A DNA stretch of 64,000 nt from Yamagishiella unicocca (GCA_003116995.1 BDSL01000085.1:124001-188000); one strand, 5' to 3'. Counted from the first letter of the stretch, positions 46,738 through 59,291 are shown. Translations and numbers: made by a program. The notes: generated from the sequence alone by a model not told the origin.

Positions 46738-49700
46738 ATGGACAATCTATCCAACTCGCAGCTTAAAGCAACCCTGGAGGACACGCAGGCTTCGTTGGCT
46801 GCCGCTCTGGGGCGCATCGAGGCTTTTAGGATAAGGGAGAAGCAGATCATGAATGAGCTATCACAGCTACGCCAGCAAGTGCATAAGGGCGTTGAGGGCG
46901 ACCAGCCATCACTGACGTCGCAGCGCAGCTTCGGTGCCAAGCCAGCTGCAGCCATGCCAGCACCTACACCAGCGATAGTGTCAGCGCCAGCTCCTAAGTC
47001 CTCCGCCGAGTCGCAGCGGCCCAAAGCTGAAGTCACTCCCGCGTGGACCAGCCCCAGCTCGCAGCCCGTGTACGTCACAAACTGCGGCGGTGACTACCCA
47101 ATCCACATCATTAGTGGATCGAAGAAGGCAAGCAGTCATAGTGATGGAGGGGTGGCCTGGGCGTACAGCTGTGGCGCTGCTAGAGCGCATAGTAGGGACG
47201 ACACAGCAGGCTGTCCTTCTTATTCTGCGCCGCTACGGGCCAAGGCCATATGCATGCTTTGCCCGAGTTGACAAGCCCGTGTTTGCGGTCAGAAGCCTCA
47301 GAACCTGGCCATGTAGATGTTTGCGATAACCCTGGCCGACTGGCGGGGGGTGGAAAGGCGTGCATGCGGCGACAGGGGGGGAGCGGAGCTCATATCTTTA
47401 GCTTCCGCCTCCAAACCGCTACTGTGATGCCGGAGCTCGGGTCTAAGAGAGCCTTATGTGCGCATCCAACTCCTGGCGCACGCGAGCCCTTTAGCCATAC
47501 CTACGTGCACTTGCGGCCGCCTGGCCGCAAGCACACCATACTTGCACGCGCCATGCGGCCAGCCCCGCGCTAGCCCTCACAGCCCAGGCGTCGCATCGCC
47601 GCGGCGCGCTCGTCACCCATCACCCACCCATCGCGGCCTTGAAGCCCCGCCACCCCGCCACCCCGCCCTCCTCCCGGCCGCAGATCCCCGGCAGCCTGCT
47701 GGTGACTCCGGACTACGTGGACTTCGTGGAGGTCAAAGCCCGCGTGCGACAGGAGGAGTTCGTGGGGATCAGCACCGTCAAAACCGACCTACCGGCAAAG
47801 GTACGGCTGCGGCGCAGCGGCTGCGGCGCTGCGCTGGCGCTGCACCCTAGGACGCTATGCTTGTCGCACGCGACCCCAAACTGCGCAGCTTGCATCCGTC
47901 CAATCCGTGACCCGGGTTGAAGCTGATACTGATACACGGCCTGGTACCTGATGCGACTGGGTACCGGCGGCCTTGACACGAGCGCGCTAGCGGCAGCTGG
48001 TGTTTTAGGCGGCCTTGACACGAGCGCGCTAGCGGCAGCTGGTGTTTTAGGCGGCCTTGACACGAGCGCGCTAGCGGCAGCTGGTGTTTTAGGCGGCCTT
48101 GACACGAGCGCGCTAGCGGCAGCTGGTGTTTTAGGCGGCCTTGACACGAGCGCGCTAGCGGCAGCTGGTGTTTTAGGCGGCCTTGACACGAGCGCGCTAG
48201 CGGCAGCTGGTGTTTTAGGCGGCCTTGACACGAGCGCGCTAGCGGCAGCTGGTGTTTTAGGCGGCCTTGACACGAGCGCGCTAGCGGCAGCTGGTGTTTT
48301 AGGCGGCCTTGACACGAGCGCGCTAGCGGCAGCTGGTGTTTTAGGCGGCCTTGACACGAGCGCGCTAGCGGCAGCTGGTGTTTTAGGCGGCCTTGACACG
48401 AGCGCGCTAGCGGCAGCTGGTGTTTTAGGCGGCCTTGACACGAGCGCGCTAGCGGCAGCTGGTGTTTTAGGCGGCCTTGACACGAGCGCGCTAGCGGCAG
48501 CTGGTGTTTTAGGCGGCCTTGACACGAGCGCGCTAGCGGCAGCTGGTGTTTTAGGCGGCCTTGACACGAGCGCGCTAGCGGCAGCTGGTGTTTTAGGCGG
48601 CCTTGACACGAGCGCGCTAGCGGCAGCTGGTGTTTTAGGCGGCCTTGACACGAGCGCGCTAGCGGCAGCTGGTGTTTTAGGCGGCCTTGACACGAGCGCG
48701 CTAGCGGCAGCTGGTGTTTTAGGCGGCCTTGACACGAGCGCGCTAGCGGCAGCTGGTGTTTTAGGCGGCCTTGACACGAGCGCGCTAGCGGCAGCTGGTG
48801 TTTTAGGCGGCCTTGACACGAGCGCGCTAGCGGCAGCTGGTGTTTTAGGCGGCCTTGACACGAGCGCGCTAGCGGCAGCTGGTGTTTTAGGCGGCCTTGA
48901 CACGAGCGCGCTAGCGGCAGCTGGTGTTTTAGGCGGCCTTGACACGAGCGCGCTAGCGGCAGCTGGTGTTTTAGGCGGCCTTGACACGAGCGCGCTAGCG
49001 GCAGCTGGTGTGTTAGGCGGCCTTGACACGAGCGCGCTAGCGGCAGCTGGTGTGTTAGGCGGCCTTGACACGAGCGCGCTAGCGGCAGCTGGTGTGTTAG
49101 GCGGCCTTGACACGAGCGCGCTAGCGGCAGCTGGTGTTTTAGGCGGCCTTGACACGAGCGCGCTAGCGGCAGCTGGTGTGTTAGGCGGCCTTGACACGAG
49201 CGCGCTAGCGGCAGCTGGTGTGTTAGGCGGCCTTGACACGAGCGCGCTAGCGGCAGCTGGTGTGTTAGGCGGCCTTGACACGAGCGCGCTAGCGGCAGCT
49301 GGTGTGTTAGGCGGCCTTGACACGAGCGCGCTAGCGGCAGCTGGTGTGTTAGGCGGCCTCCGTGGTTGTCAAGGGCCTGAGGGCCTGAGGGCCTGAGGGA
49401 CCGCAGCGTTGGTGCACCGCTGCCACCGCGACACCGCTTCCGCGCTGCCGTCGCAGAGACGGGGCAGCGCGGGCCTGTTCCTGTGTTGCGCTGCGCCGCC
49501 GCGCGAGGCTCCTCCGGCTTTCAGTGACGTGGGTGCCGCCGTGGGTGCTGGTGGTTGCAAGGACGAGGCGGCGGACCGAGGCGCGCAGGACGACACGTCC
49601 ACGAGCGGCGGCGGGATGGGCGTCTGGCAAATGCTGTGGAGCAAGAACGGCATGGCGCAGCGGCAAGCGTTTGAGGCGTCACGGTCCACGTGAGTCGGGT

Positions 49701-51710
49701 GGGGCCGGGGAGGCGGGCTGGAGGGGTGACAGGTGGGGTTGCTGGGGAGCAGCGGAGGCGAAAGCTGGGTTAGGCGGCATTCACTGTCCAGTTGGCGGCA
49801 GGGGAACAGGTTCGATGCCGGCGGTTGGTACTGAGGATGAACCGGGGAAGGAACGGAAGGGTTGCAGCTCGCAGAGGCTGTGTGCGTTGCTCCGTCTGGG
49901 CCACGTACGGGGGAGATGGGAAGTGGCAGGTGCAGCGCGATAGTTAGGGCTAGGGCCGGGGGCTGCCGGGTTTATGCTGGCGGTACCTCGTCGGGGTCCT
50001 GTAACGTTCCTTACAAGCGGAGAACGGGCATCTGGCGTCCCGCCGTCGCCTTGCTTTGGCAGTCCGGGCTTGTTGCTGCATGACCCGCAGCAGGCCTGGT
50101 CCAATCCCTGTCCCCTGCCGCGTCCCACAGGCGTGAAGCGCTGCACCGTCACACCCAGCGCTGGCTCGGGGAGGTGGATGCGGGGCCGTCGGACTCGGGC
50201 GGCGGGGAGAATGGGTAAGTGGACCTCAGACGAGCGGCTGCGGCGTCCGTGGGAGCGGCTCGGGGAGTGCGCACGCCTGGTGGGTATCGGTGCAGGGTCA
50301 GCGGGGACGAAACTGGCAACCGTCACAGCCGTTTCCCTCGACGCGGAAGCCGGAATGGAGTCTTCTCCGGTCGCTGCGTGCTCAGGCCTTCGTATAAGCC
50401 GTACGAGTCGAATTGCCTTGGTCCTAAAAATCTTGCCGTATTATTGCCCCAGGGAGCTGGAAATCGCGGTGCCTCGCAACCTGACGGCCGGAGAGGCGAC
50501 GCTGAACCTCATGGGCGATCCCTCCATCATCATCACCGGGGACCAGGCGCGCGCGCTCGCGTCGGCTGTGCCGCCCCTGGAGCGCATGAAGGAGTGGACG
50601 CTGTCGTACAGTACGGTAAAGCACGGCATCAGCCTGCACACGCTGTACCGCAAGGTCATCGGCGGGCTGCCGACCATCTTGCTAATCAGGGACTTCGGAG
50701 GTGGGTAAAGGGCTTGGGAGGCTTTCGCGTGTTGGAGTCCGCGCATTGGGTTCGCTTGCTCGTGGTCCTAGACGGGAAGCATCGCTGAGGCCGCTGCGTA
50801 CGGTATGGCAGCGTGGTTACGGACGGTCCGGTATCGTCTGGACCGTTAGGATGTGCGATCGCGCCGTTGGACACGTGTTAGGTCATGCCCGCGCAGCGCC
50901 GTTGTGGTGTAGCGCAGCAAGGTGTACACGGCACTCCAGGGGTTCCGTAAATGGCCAGCCGCGTGGTCTCGGAGCCAGAGCCGCAGCTTACCATGGCTGC
51001 CCCCTTCCTCTCCCGCCCCCCCCCCATGTTCTCTTTAAACCCCCCCCCGTGTTCTACCCTTCCTCTCCCCCCCCCCCGGGTGTTCGGTTTTTATACACCC
51101 CCGGGTGTTCTACCCTGCGTTGCCGCAGGCTTCACGTTCGGCTGCTACACCCCGGACAGCTGGCGGATCGCTCCGCGCTATTACGGATCGGGCGAGACGT
51201 TTGTGTTCCAGCTGGAGGTGCGCGGATGCGGGGGCAGTGAATGCGATGGGTTCGGTTGATGAGAGTGCATACGAACAGGCGTAGAGACAGCACATAGCTT
51301 CTTTCCACCCTTTCTTTACAGTATCGGGGCCCCAAGGTACAGACGGTGACGCCTCTGATCGCAATACCCCGCATGCCCGCTGCCACAGTGACCAACCACA
51401 CGTCCGCCTACCCCTTGTCATCTGCCCTGCCCCCGCTGCCATGTCGTGCCACCCCGTCCTGCGCAACCCACAGCCCTACCGCGTGGCCTACCCCTGGCGC
51501 TCCCTGAGCAAGGTGAAGAACGACTTCTTCCAGTATGGCACCCCCGAGTGCCTGGCTGTGGGCGGACTGGGCCACTTTGCCATCTGGATGGACGCCGACT
51601 TGCTGGCTGGCTCCTCCGGCATGTGCGGCACCTTCGGCAGCCCCTGCCTGGCGCACAGCGAGGAGTTCAAGGTGCAGCACGTGGAAGTGTGGCAGGCGAC
51701 GCAGTTGTAG
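46738..51710 (+). CDS. TLDc-domain protein (OXR1/TLDc family)
   Basis: Exons 46738-47127, 47684-47800, about 49457-49689, 50131-50214, 50453-50700, 51129-51217, 51322-51336 and 51474-51710 give about 470 residues. The start is supported by an in-frame TGA shortly upstream. An N-terminal coiled coil (residues 1-48, LRQQVHKG) and an Ala/Pro/Ser linker lead to a possible GRAM-like strand segment, SLLVTPDYVDFVEVK. The C-terminal TLDc domain spans about 240-470: WTLSYSTVKHGISLHTLYRK, LPTILLIRDFGG, FTFGCYTPDSWR, YYGSGETFVFQLE, YGTPECLAVGGLGHFAIWMD and a final FKVQHVEVWQ. TLDc proteins protect against oxidative damage and bind V-ATPase in animals and yeast; the algal role is unknown. Intron 1 needs a GC donor (AAG|GCAAGC). 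Intron 2 holds a 1.4-kb minisatellite. Exon 7 is only 15 nt. The acceptor of exon 3 is the least certain join. Confidence 0.85.
47966..49351. repeat. 42-bp minisatellite, 33 copies, in an intron of the TLDc gene
   Basis: Thirty-three head-to-tail copies of a 42-bp unit beginning GGCGGCCTTGACACGAGCGC fill 1386 bases exactly. The only variation I see is one base near the end of the unit: TGTTTTA in the first 24 copies, then TGTGTTA in 3, TGTTTTA in 1 and TGTGTTA in the last 5. Because 42 is a multiple of three and the unit lacks stops in several frames, long open frames run through it on both strands. It lies between the exon ending at 47800 and the next at about 49457. Confidence 0.98.
51322..51336 (+). 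other. 15-nt microexon of the TLDc gene
   Basis: TATCGGGGCCCCAAG, coding Tyr-Arg-Gly-Pro-Lys, is preceded by a pyrimidine-rich CTTTACAG acceptor and followed by GTACAG. The downstream exon is in another frame, so an intron must follow. Skipping this microexon would also keep the frame, so its inclusion is inferred. Confidence 0.5.
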
Positions 51711-51787
51711 AAAACCAACTGCCCCGGCGGCGGCATTGGGGGGAGCTGCAGTTGCGGCGGCTGAGGCCCCCCAACAGGCATCTTGGG

Positions 51788-51792
51788 TGTAA
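51788..51792 (+). terminator. poly(A) signal TGTAA for the TLDc gene
   Basis: TGTAA 78 bases past the stop codon, in the usual algal position range. Confidence 0.5.
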
Positions 51793-52484
51793 GGAAGGAA
51801 ACCCGTGGGCCGGCAATGGTGAGAAGACGAGTACTGCGGTAGCGTAGGAGTGCGTGTTGTTGGGATGGAGTTGCGGAATGCAGACGTGCTTGAGAAGGGC
51901 CTCAAGAGGGTTGCGCAGTTTGGCGTTGGTCGGTGAGCCGGTGATTGTGGGAGTGTGGAGAGGCAAGGCTTAAGCAGAGGCGGCGGGATTCACAGGGCCT
52001 TACCTGAAGAGCGATTGCATGAATGTTCCTAAGAAGGGGTTGTTAAGGGTTTGCGGCGTACGGCGTGAGGGACTCGGGTTCGCGTTACGTGGCCCCATCG
52101 AGGAAGGGGTCCAGACCAGGGGTATCTCCTGCTTCAGATATCAGACAGATGGCTGCTAATCCCGATACGCTCCCTGCCGAGTTGTGTCGTTGATGTATAT
52201 GTGTGTTCCTCATTACAACTAGCCATGGCTTGTCGAGATGTCTACAGGAGTAACACGATTGATGGAACCTTCCGCGGTGCGAGGCGTCATGAACCTGACT
52301 TCGACTCATGAGCAGTCGTCGGGAATCCAATCCTGTACTCGCCGGCTTCATCCGCGCAAGTGCACAGAGCGCCTGTTCACACGCAAATATCTGTGTAGGC
52401 ACTTGGGGCCCAACCACACACTTCCGCCGCATGAGAAACCGCACTACACGGCCAAATCCCACACGAACTTGTCGTACACCACAA

Positions 52485-52489
52485 TTACA
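52485..52489 (-). terminator. poly(A) signal TGTAA for the RHD3-like gene
   Basis: TTACA on the + strand, about 100 bases beyond the stop codon of the minus-strand gene. Confidence 0.45.
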
Positions 52490-52589
52490 CCTTGGCCACG
52501 GGCCTCTCAGCCTTGGCCGTCCAAAACTCTTCAGTAGTACAAGCCAGCAGAGTATGCCAGCACACGCGCTAGACGCAGGCATGCTCTGC

Positions 52590-55500
52590 CTACTGCTCCT
52601 TCTTGCCCTGTGACTCCGCAGCCCCCGGCGCACCTGCAAGCATAAAGACGCAAATCAGTTCGTCAAGCCGTCCAGGCAGTCAGGCCTATACCGTATACTA
52701 CATGCCAGTCACAATGCTAGGACGCCCAGCTCGGTGCTTCATCCCCTGGCCCCCATCCCGAACCCTCGTCACTGTCACCTACCGGCGAGGGGTCGCCGCG
52801 TCAGTCCCTCGTGTGGCTTCCCCTGCTGCCCGCCAGCCGCCGCGTGCGCCGCGGCCCCCGCGTCCTGCTCGGAAATGCTGTTGAATACCTGCAGCACCGC
52901 CTCCTGCGTTTTCCGTACGACCTGCGCAATGCCAGGGACAGAGGCCACGATTGCAGCCAATCGACCCATGGAACCCCCGCAGTGCGCACTGGCCAACCTC
53001 CCAGCCAGGAGTGGCACTTTCCCTTCAGCCACCCCAGCACGAGGTCACCAGCTCCTCATCCCCAACTTCGTTGCACCATCTCAATCCCTAAAGCCGCCAT
53101 CACTCCCGCCCGGCCCCTCGAACAGTCTCCTCCGCAGCGCGGGGGCATCCTTTTTCCCCTGGTGGTCTAGGAGTAGCTGCCAGAGTAGCCATAGCTTCCG
53201 AAGGTCGACATTCGACCTCCCGTTTTCGTTTCCTCAACCAAATCCTCTAGCATGCATCCCCAAACGCCTGTTCCAAACGGTTTTACGCGTACACGCAGCC
53301 TGCCCCCCAAACCCGGGCCCTGCTCACAGATTGGCATGCCGGCACGAACTTGTTCGACAGCTTCAGCGCCCCCGGCAGTGCCCCAGCCGACAGCTCCCGC
53401 TCCACATCCAGCTCCGTGTACAGGCTGCGGTCATCACACGCAAAGCAGTCAGTCCCAAGGTGCGCCGCGACACCGGGCAAGCGGCAGCATACATGGATGC
53501 GTGGCAAAACACGAATGTATGACGAAACCGTGTATGTGACTGGCGGCGTCGAGCGCACAGCCATGTCAGTTTCCTTGACACGGCATCTTCTAATGCGGGC
53601 CGCATTGGTGTGTACGTATGATTGTGTAGGAACCAAGGAGCAGCAATGAAATGCTACCACCACCACCCTCGCGCGGTGCCGGAGACCCACCTGCGCAGGA
53701 AGAGGAACACCAGCCCGCCCAGCACCAGGTAGGTGGGGTTGAACAGCAGCAGCATCGCCTCGTTCCAACCCAGCACCAGCAGCAGCACCAGCGCCCACAG
53801 CGGCGGCATCCGGTTGTTCGCGAGCCGGTTGGCCTGCTGCGCCGACAGCGCCTGTTGGACGAGCACGTTACTGTACGACAAGAACTCGCGCCAGGACGTA
53901 CGGACGTCGTGCGGGTGGAGCAGCACGTGTTCCTCGTCCAGGCCGGGCCACATGGCTGCGCTCAGTACGTCAAAGTGGCTGGTGGCGGCAGAGGTGCTGT
54001 CGGAGGTGCTGGCGGCGCCCTCGTCATCGGGCGCCCCGGTGACGGCGGCTGAGCCGGTGGCGGCGCGTGTGAGCTGCATCACCGCGGTGTCGACAACGTC
54101 CCCTGCAACGCATTCGTGGGCAGGGATCACCGAGTAGGGATCGGGAACAGACCTGCTTTCCTTCCTGCCCGACCAAATCCGTGCAACCACCCTTCCTCGC
54201 ATGGCAGCTCCACTGTATTGAGATGTTGCAAGCATCGATCAGGGGTGCCACCGTCCGCTAGCACGAAATGGGTCCCAAAGCAGCCCTCCACCACACCATG
54301 ACCACTTTACGGGGGTCCTCTCTTCCCTCTCAAAGCGATACCGGGTCTTCCTCGCCATCGCCCCCCAGCGATACTCGCAGCTCGACCGCCCAATGCACGA
54401 ACGCACCCGCGTCCTGGCCGGAACCCTCCGCGGACCGCATCACCGCCAGCTGCGACAACACGTTGGCGGCCGCCAGACGGGCCTGCTGCGCGATTGCTGG
54501 GATGTCGTCCCTCGGGCTCCACATGCGGGGCGCCTTGGTCTCGTCCATGGAGAACACCTCCTGGAACCTGGGGCAACAGGGTGGAAAGGCATCCCGGCAG
54601 TGGTGCGCTGTCAGTGATGGAAAGAGGCCACAGATGCTTTAAGGGCGGCGCAGATCCGAGCACCAGGTCTCAGTGCCGATGGAGGGAGGTCTGTGCCACG
54701 CACCGTAAAACCTCCACAAACGCAATCCGCCCGCCTCAGCTGCCAGCCTGCACCTCCCCTCCCTGCTCCCGTCCACGTCCCGGCCGCCCCCACGTGTCCG
54801 CCCCCCACACCTGTCCTTCATGCGGCTTAGCCGCGTCAGTGCCGCCTCGCGCACGTGGTTCTTCATGTTGGCGGTGGCCTTGTCCCGCAGCTGCTGCGAC
54901 AGCGCCGCCGCCTCCACCTTGCTGAGCCCGAACCCCTCAAGCATCTGGCGGTGGCAGCGCGTGACAGAGCCGAACGGCGAGGCGCAGAGTTAGCCCCCAG
55001 ACTGGGATGGCCCGACTCGTTTGTGGACACGGAACCGGAGCGAACAGGTGCCGGGATAAAGGCAGTGATCCACGCTATGCCTGCCAGCCCGCCGGCATCT
55101 GTCCCAGACTCCTGCCCGATATCCAAACCCTTCCTGCGGCCTCCTAATCGCCTCCCATCCGCGCACACCACCATCGAAGCCTTTTCACTAGGGCCCCAAC
55201 ATAAGACCCCACCGGCTCACCCCGTCTTCCCGTACGCCTAGCCTGCTATACCTGCATCCCTCAACACGCAACCCACCTGCGTCAGGCTCTTGTCCGCTGT
55301 GGCCGCCGCCTCGCGACACACGGCGTGTAGTCGCGGCCACATGCCGGGTGCGCCCACCTCCAGCAGTCCAATGACCGGTGCGCTTATGAGCGCCGCCAGC
55401 TGCTTCTCCACCCGCGTCATGGCGGCAGCCACCTGCTCGCTGCGCACTCGGGCGATGTGGGCGTCCAGCGCCTCCGCCAGCGCCTCCTTCTCAGCCACAC

Positions 55501-58500
55501 CATCCCACGGGGTGCCTGCAGCCGTCAGTGCACAGAGGCGGCGCGTCGCGCACTTGCATGGGACCAAGCCATGAACCCGAGCACATGAAATGGCGTTGCC
55601 CATTACCTAATTACGGCTCCAGTTCAACCACAAACACTGTGTGTCGCAAACCTACGGCAAAAACCCTACTTGACCAGGGCCCTAGCTCAGGCCTTCGGCC
55701 GGTCGCTCCATCACGCACCCTCTATGTGCAGGTGCTTCCCGAACGCTGCGGAAAACGACTTGATGGCCTCCGCGCGGCACGCGGCCGCCGCCGCCACGAA
55801 GCTGCCCCGCCCATTCCCGCTGGCGCAGTCCACCAGCGCGAGCTTGACGTCCTTCCCAAAGGCCGCCATGACCGCAGCCTGGTGCGCAGCCACCTGCGCC
55901 TGGTAGACGGGCTGCAAGGCGGCCAGCAGCCGCTGCTGCAGCTCGCTGTACTTGGCCTCCCGCACGTGCGCGTCAAAGTAGAGCGCCTCCGCCTGGTAGC
56001 TGTACGGGGCCGGGAGGGAGCGGGAGCGGGAAGCGATTCGAGAACGGATGCGTCGCGTGAAACTTTCCTTTAAGCCGCGAAACTCCCTCCCTGGAGAATG
56101 AACAGCCGGGCGGCGCGTAGCGCACGACCCAGCAACGGGAGGCGAAGGAGTGTTGTGCGTCGAGGAGACAGAGCCGGAGGGGAAGGTGTCTAAAGGCTGT
56201 GACCGGGACAGGACAGTACTGTTCTGGTGGCAGTGGCATCAAATGGCCTCCTGCCGCAGGAAACGGGGGCAACGCGGCATGAGCACGCCCAGCGTCCGCA
56301 TGGCTTGAGGCGGCGTGACCTCCACCATCACAGTGACACGCTTTGTGCGAGGACCCAGATCAGCGCCTACCAGCGCTTTACGTGTTTGCACCCGACAACT
56401 CCCACAGGAAACGCGGATGCGCACCCGCCATGACAGCGCTGGTGCATCCATGGGCCTTGTATCTGGGCTTCTTACCGAACCCCGCCCGCACACAATCCAG
56501 GCTCTCCAACACAATCCAGGCTCTCCAACACAATCCAGGCTCTCCAACACAATCCAGGCTCTCCAACACAATCCAGGCTCTCCAACACAATCCAGGCTCT
56601 CCAAGACAATCCAGGCTCTCCAACACAATCCAGGGTCTCCGCGCCTCCATCTGCTGCCCCCAGGACCCTGCGGCTCCCGCCCCCTACCCGGCCGCTCACC
56701 CCCTGACGCAGCTGTCCATGAGGCTGTGCGCCTGCTCCCCGAAGCCCTCCACGATGCCGCTGCCGCTGGCCTCCTGCAGCGCCGTCCACGCCTGGTCGGC
56801 AGAGAAGGCGCGCAGCTGATCCTCTAGGATCTCCTGACACCTGATGTTGGCCACCATCACCTGCGGACCCGGGGGTGATGGAGGGGCGCGGCGCCAGGCG
56901 GCGATGGAACAGGGTTACGTGGTATGCAGGAGATGTGCATAGGGTTGCGCTAGATGGGAAAATTAAAAACCGTATAGCTTGATTTCCAGCTGGAAGTAGC
57001 GAGAGGTACCTAAGAAAGTGAGAACTTCACTTCTTACAAAAGCCTTAACTTTCTCTACAGACCTTTGTTAACCCTTAAGACTCCAAAATATAAAATTTCC
57101 ATACATAAATCGGTAAAATTTGCGACACGAGGTGTTTGAATGGAAGGGTCCAAACCCATACAGCCACCTGTTGGGAAGGACTGACCCGTGGGACCGCAAC
57201 CACAAACAGCCCCAAACATGTTCCTCACATATCCTCAAAATTACCGCCAATAGCCGCACAAGCCTTGCGCCGATCTGGGTTCAGCATCTGCGCACACCAC
57301 AGCGTTGTCCTCCCTTCCCACTGAGCACCGGGATGTGGCTCGTGCCTTACTCCGTCCCGTTCCGCCGCGCACCTTGTGGGCAGGCAGGTTGAGGTCCTTC
57401 TGGGAGCGAATGACCTCCCAGATGTTCCGGATGCTCAGCGCAAAGGCATCGCCCGGCAGCTTCTCATCGCCGCGTATCAGCGTCTCCTCGCCTGGGAGGT
57501 GAGAACATGGCGGGATTGAGCCAAGGGGCAGGCGGCGTCGGGTCAGCGTCGGCACGACACGTGCGTTGGTTCGTGCCGGCGGCCAGAGACCACCCGCAAA
57601 CACGAGCTGACACCATAACCGGATCGACGCCGATGTCGGATTAAACGCGACCGAGGTGCTTCAGAGACCCTGGGCCCCTCAGCCCCACCGCTTACAAGCC
57701 CACCATCTGGATGTTTCACCAGCCGGTGTGCATCCACCCGCCTTCACACCCACACCAGGAGATGTCCCCTCCCCCACTGGCCCACCCTGCCGCGCCCTCC
57801 CTCCCTTATCTCACTGTCGGGTGAGAAGCGGCGGCGCAGGTGCACTGCATCCGCCTGGAAGTCCTCGTAGCGCTCCTCGAAGTGCGATAGCGCCGCGTAC
57901 TGGACCTGCGGGGTCACGGCCAGGGCGGCGTGCAGGGCGCGGCAAAGTGGGGCCGAGTCAGTGACCGACGGACCTGCCGGTCGACTTCGACAGAACAAAC
58001 CCGACCCAGATCGGTTGCGCATGCTTTGCGTCTGGAACCCACCTTCGAATCCACAAACCGAGAGATCGCACCTCGAAAAAGTCCGTCATCTTCGATCCCT
58101 GGTACGTCTGCGGCTTGGCGATGGAATCCCACATCCTGTCCAGGTCCGCCTCCAGTACCTCTATCAGCTTTGGCAGCGGTGTCTTAGTTTTGTCTCGTAG
58201 GACAAACAGCAAGACGGTGCGCTTGCGGTCGGGTTCGGGGGAAAACAGCTTCAAGTTGACCTAAGAGGCAAGGAGTTGAGGGTTGGGGCGAGAGGGTGAG
58301 CCTAAAAATAACAAAGACATTGGTTCCGGAGGATAGGCAGGCCGGTAGACGGGCTTTTAAGCGTGAGCACTTTGGATGGAAGAAGTAGTGGGAGAGATAT
58401 AGGGGAAAGGGGATGCAAGGATGAGGAGCGAGCGGCGAGGAAGCCACAGACGCGGGACCCCAGGCAACTCGGTCCTGTGGCACGGTTATAGGTTGGGTGG

Positions 58501-59291
58501 CGGCGGCTAGGCGACGGTGAGGCTTTCGGGCGGGCGACAATCAATTCCGAGGTCCGAGGCAACGGGCTCCGCAACCAGCCTATTACGCCGCGTTAGTACC
58601 CGCTGCGAGCGGGCAGCCCGTGGCCGCCTTGTTCCAACCATCGCGCCGACAAGAGGTCCCGTTTTCAGGTGGGCCGAGTAACCGCGCCCTACCCAACTGG
58701 CGCCGCCGACCCATCCACCGCCTCCTGTACCTGGAAGATAGTTTTGAGCAGCGGCTTGCCAGAGCCGTGCTCGCGACCGATGTCATGGCACCAAACGTTT
58801 ACGAGTAACACGTCCGCCACCGCCAGAGCGAACAGCGCACTCTGGCGTTCAAAGTTCGTGTCGTCCTCACCGCGCTCCCTGCCGTCGCTTCCCTCTAGGT
58901 CCATCACCAAGACCGTGGTCTCCGCGACCTTAGGTGACTTTGACATCCAAATACCCTTGGTCGTCTGGCCCCGCCCCGCCATCGCGTCCATCATCGTAAA
59001 GCTGGTTCCGAACTGCATCAAGGTACACAAAGTCATTAGCACTGGTGCAACGTGACTGACCTCGGGCTGTCAGTTGTGACGCGCGCGAAAGCGTACCACA
59101 TGGTTTAACAGCGTGCTCTTGCCGGAGCTCTGCGGCCCCATAATGGCAACCACTTGATAATCCGTTTTGCAGCATGCTAGCCCTTTTTCATCAACAAACT
59201 GCTGAACCGAGGCCTGCTCGAAATCGCCCTCGCCGTTAATTACTTGCACAATTTCAGACATTTTGATAACTGAAGCTAAACATTCGGACAT
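52590..59291 (-). CDS. RHD3/SEY1-type dynamin-like GTPase for ER membrane fusion
   Basis: The plant/fungal counterpart of atlastin: an ER-membrane GTPase that fuses ER tubules. Fourteen exons (59291-59097, 59012-58731, 58260-58072, 57905-57815, 57491-57373, 56860-56708, 55992-55719, 55515-55277, 54944-54811, 54567-54407, 54102-53691, 53424-53328, 52921-52783, 52633-52590) give about 842 residues; a second Met at 59261 would give 832. G motifs: P-loop GPQSSGKST (52-60), switch QTTKG (81-85), DLEGSDG (103-109) and RDKT (181-184), plus WCHDIGRE. A helical stalk follows, then two membrane segments near the end ([20 protein letters not shown], then [14 protein letters not shown]) and an amphipathic tail. 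The C-terminus KKEQ could act as a lysine-based ER signal. A few residues seem missing at the join of exons 6 and 7. The tenth donor was chosen to keep phase (G|GTGCGT). Confidence 0.92.
56490..56641. repeat. 19-bp minisatellite, eight copies, in an RHD3 intron
   Basis: The unit ACACAATCCAGGCTCTCCA is repeated eight times with two single-base variants (one GACAATC, one CAGGGTC). It lies in the intron between the exons at 56708-56860 and 55719-55992. It is translated as repeats in several frames but has no role in the conserved protein. Confidence 0.96.

Larger units (their letters stand above)
51711..52589. other. intergenic between convergent TLDc and RHD3 genes
   Basis: Holds two 3' UTRs. 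TGTAA for the TLDc gene is at 51788-51792, and TTACA (TGTAA on minus) for the RHD3 gene is at 52485-52489. No gene recognised. Confidence 0.6.

Noticed and set aside
47966..49351. CRISPR-like or telomere-like array
   Set aside because: There are no spacers between units. TTTTAGGC within the unit only resembles the algal telomere repeat TTTTAGGG and is not reiterated at that period.
47713..49396. Long open frames on both strands (about 481 residues + and 536 residues -) through the minisatellite
   Set aside because: They exist only because the 42-bp unit is a multiple of three and stop-free. Exon 2 of the TLDc gene runs into a stop at 47920 if read through, and conserved exons resume beyond the array.
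54342..54406. Longer version of RHD3 exon 10, with a GTATCG donor after Asp-Pro
   Set aside because: That donor leaves the next exon in the wrong frame and gives an early stop. The GTGCGT donor after 54407 keeps phase and matches RHD3 proteins better.
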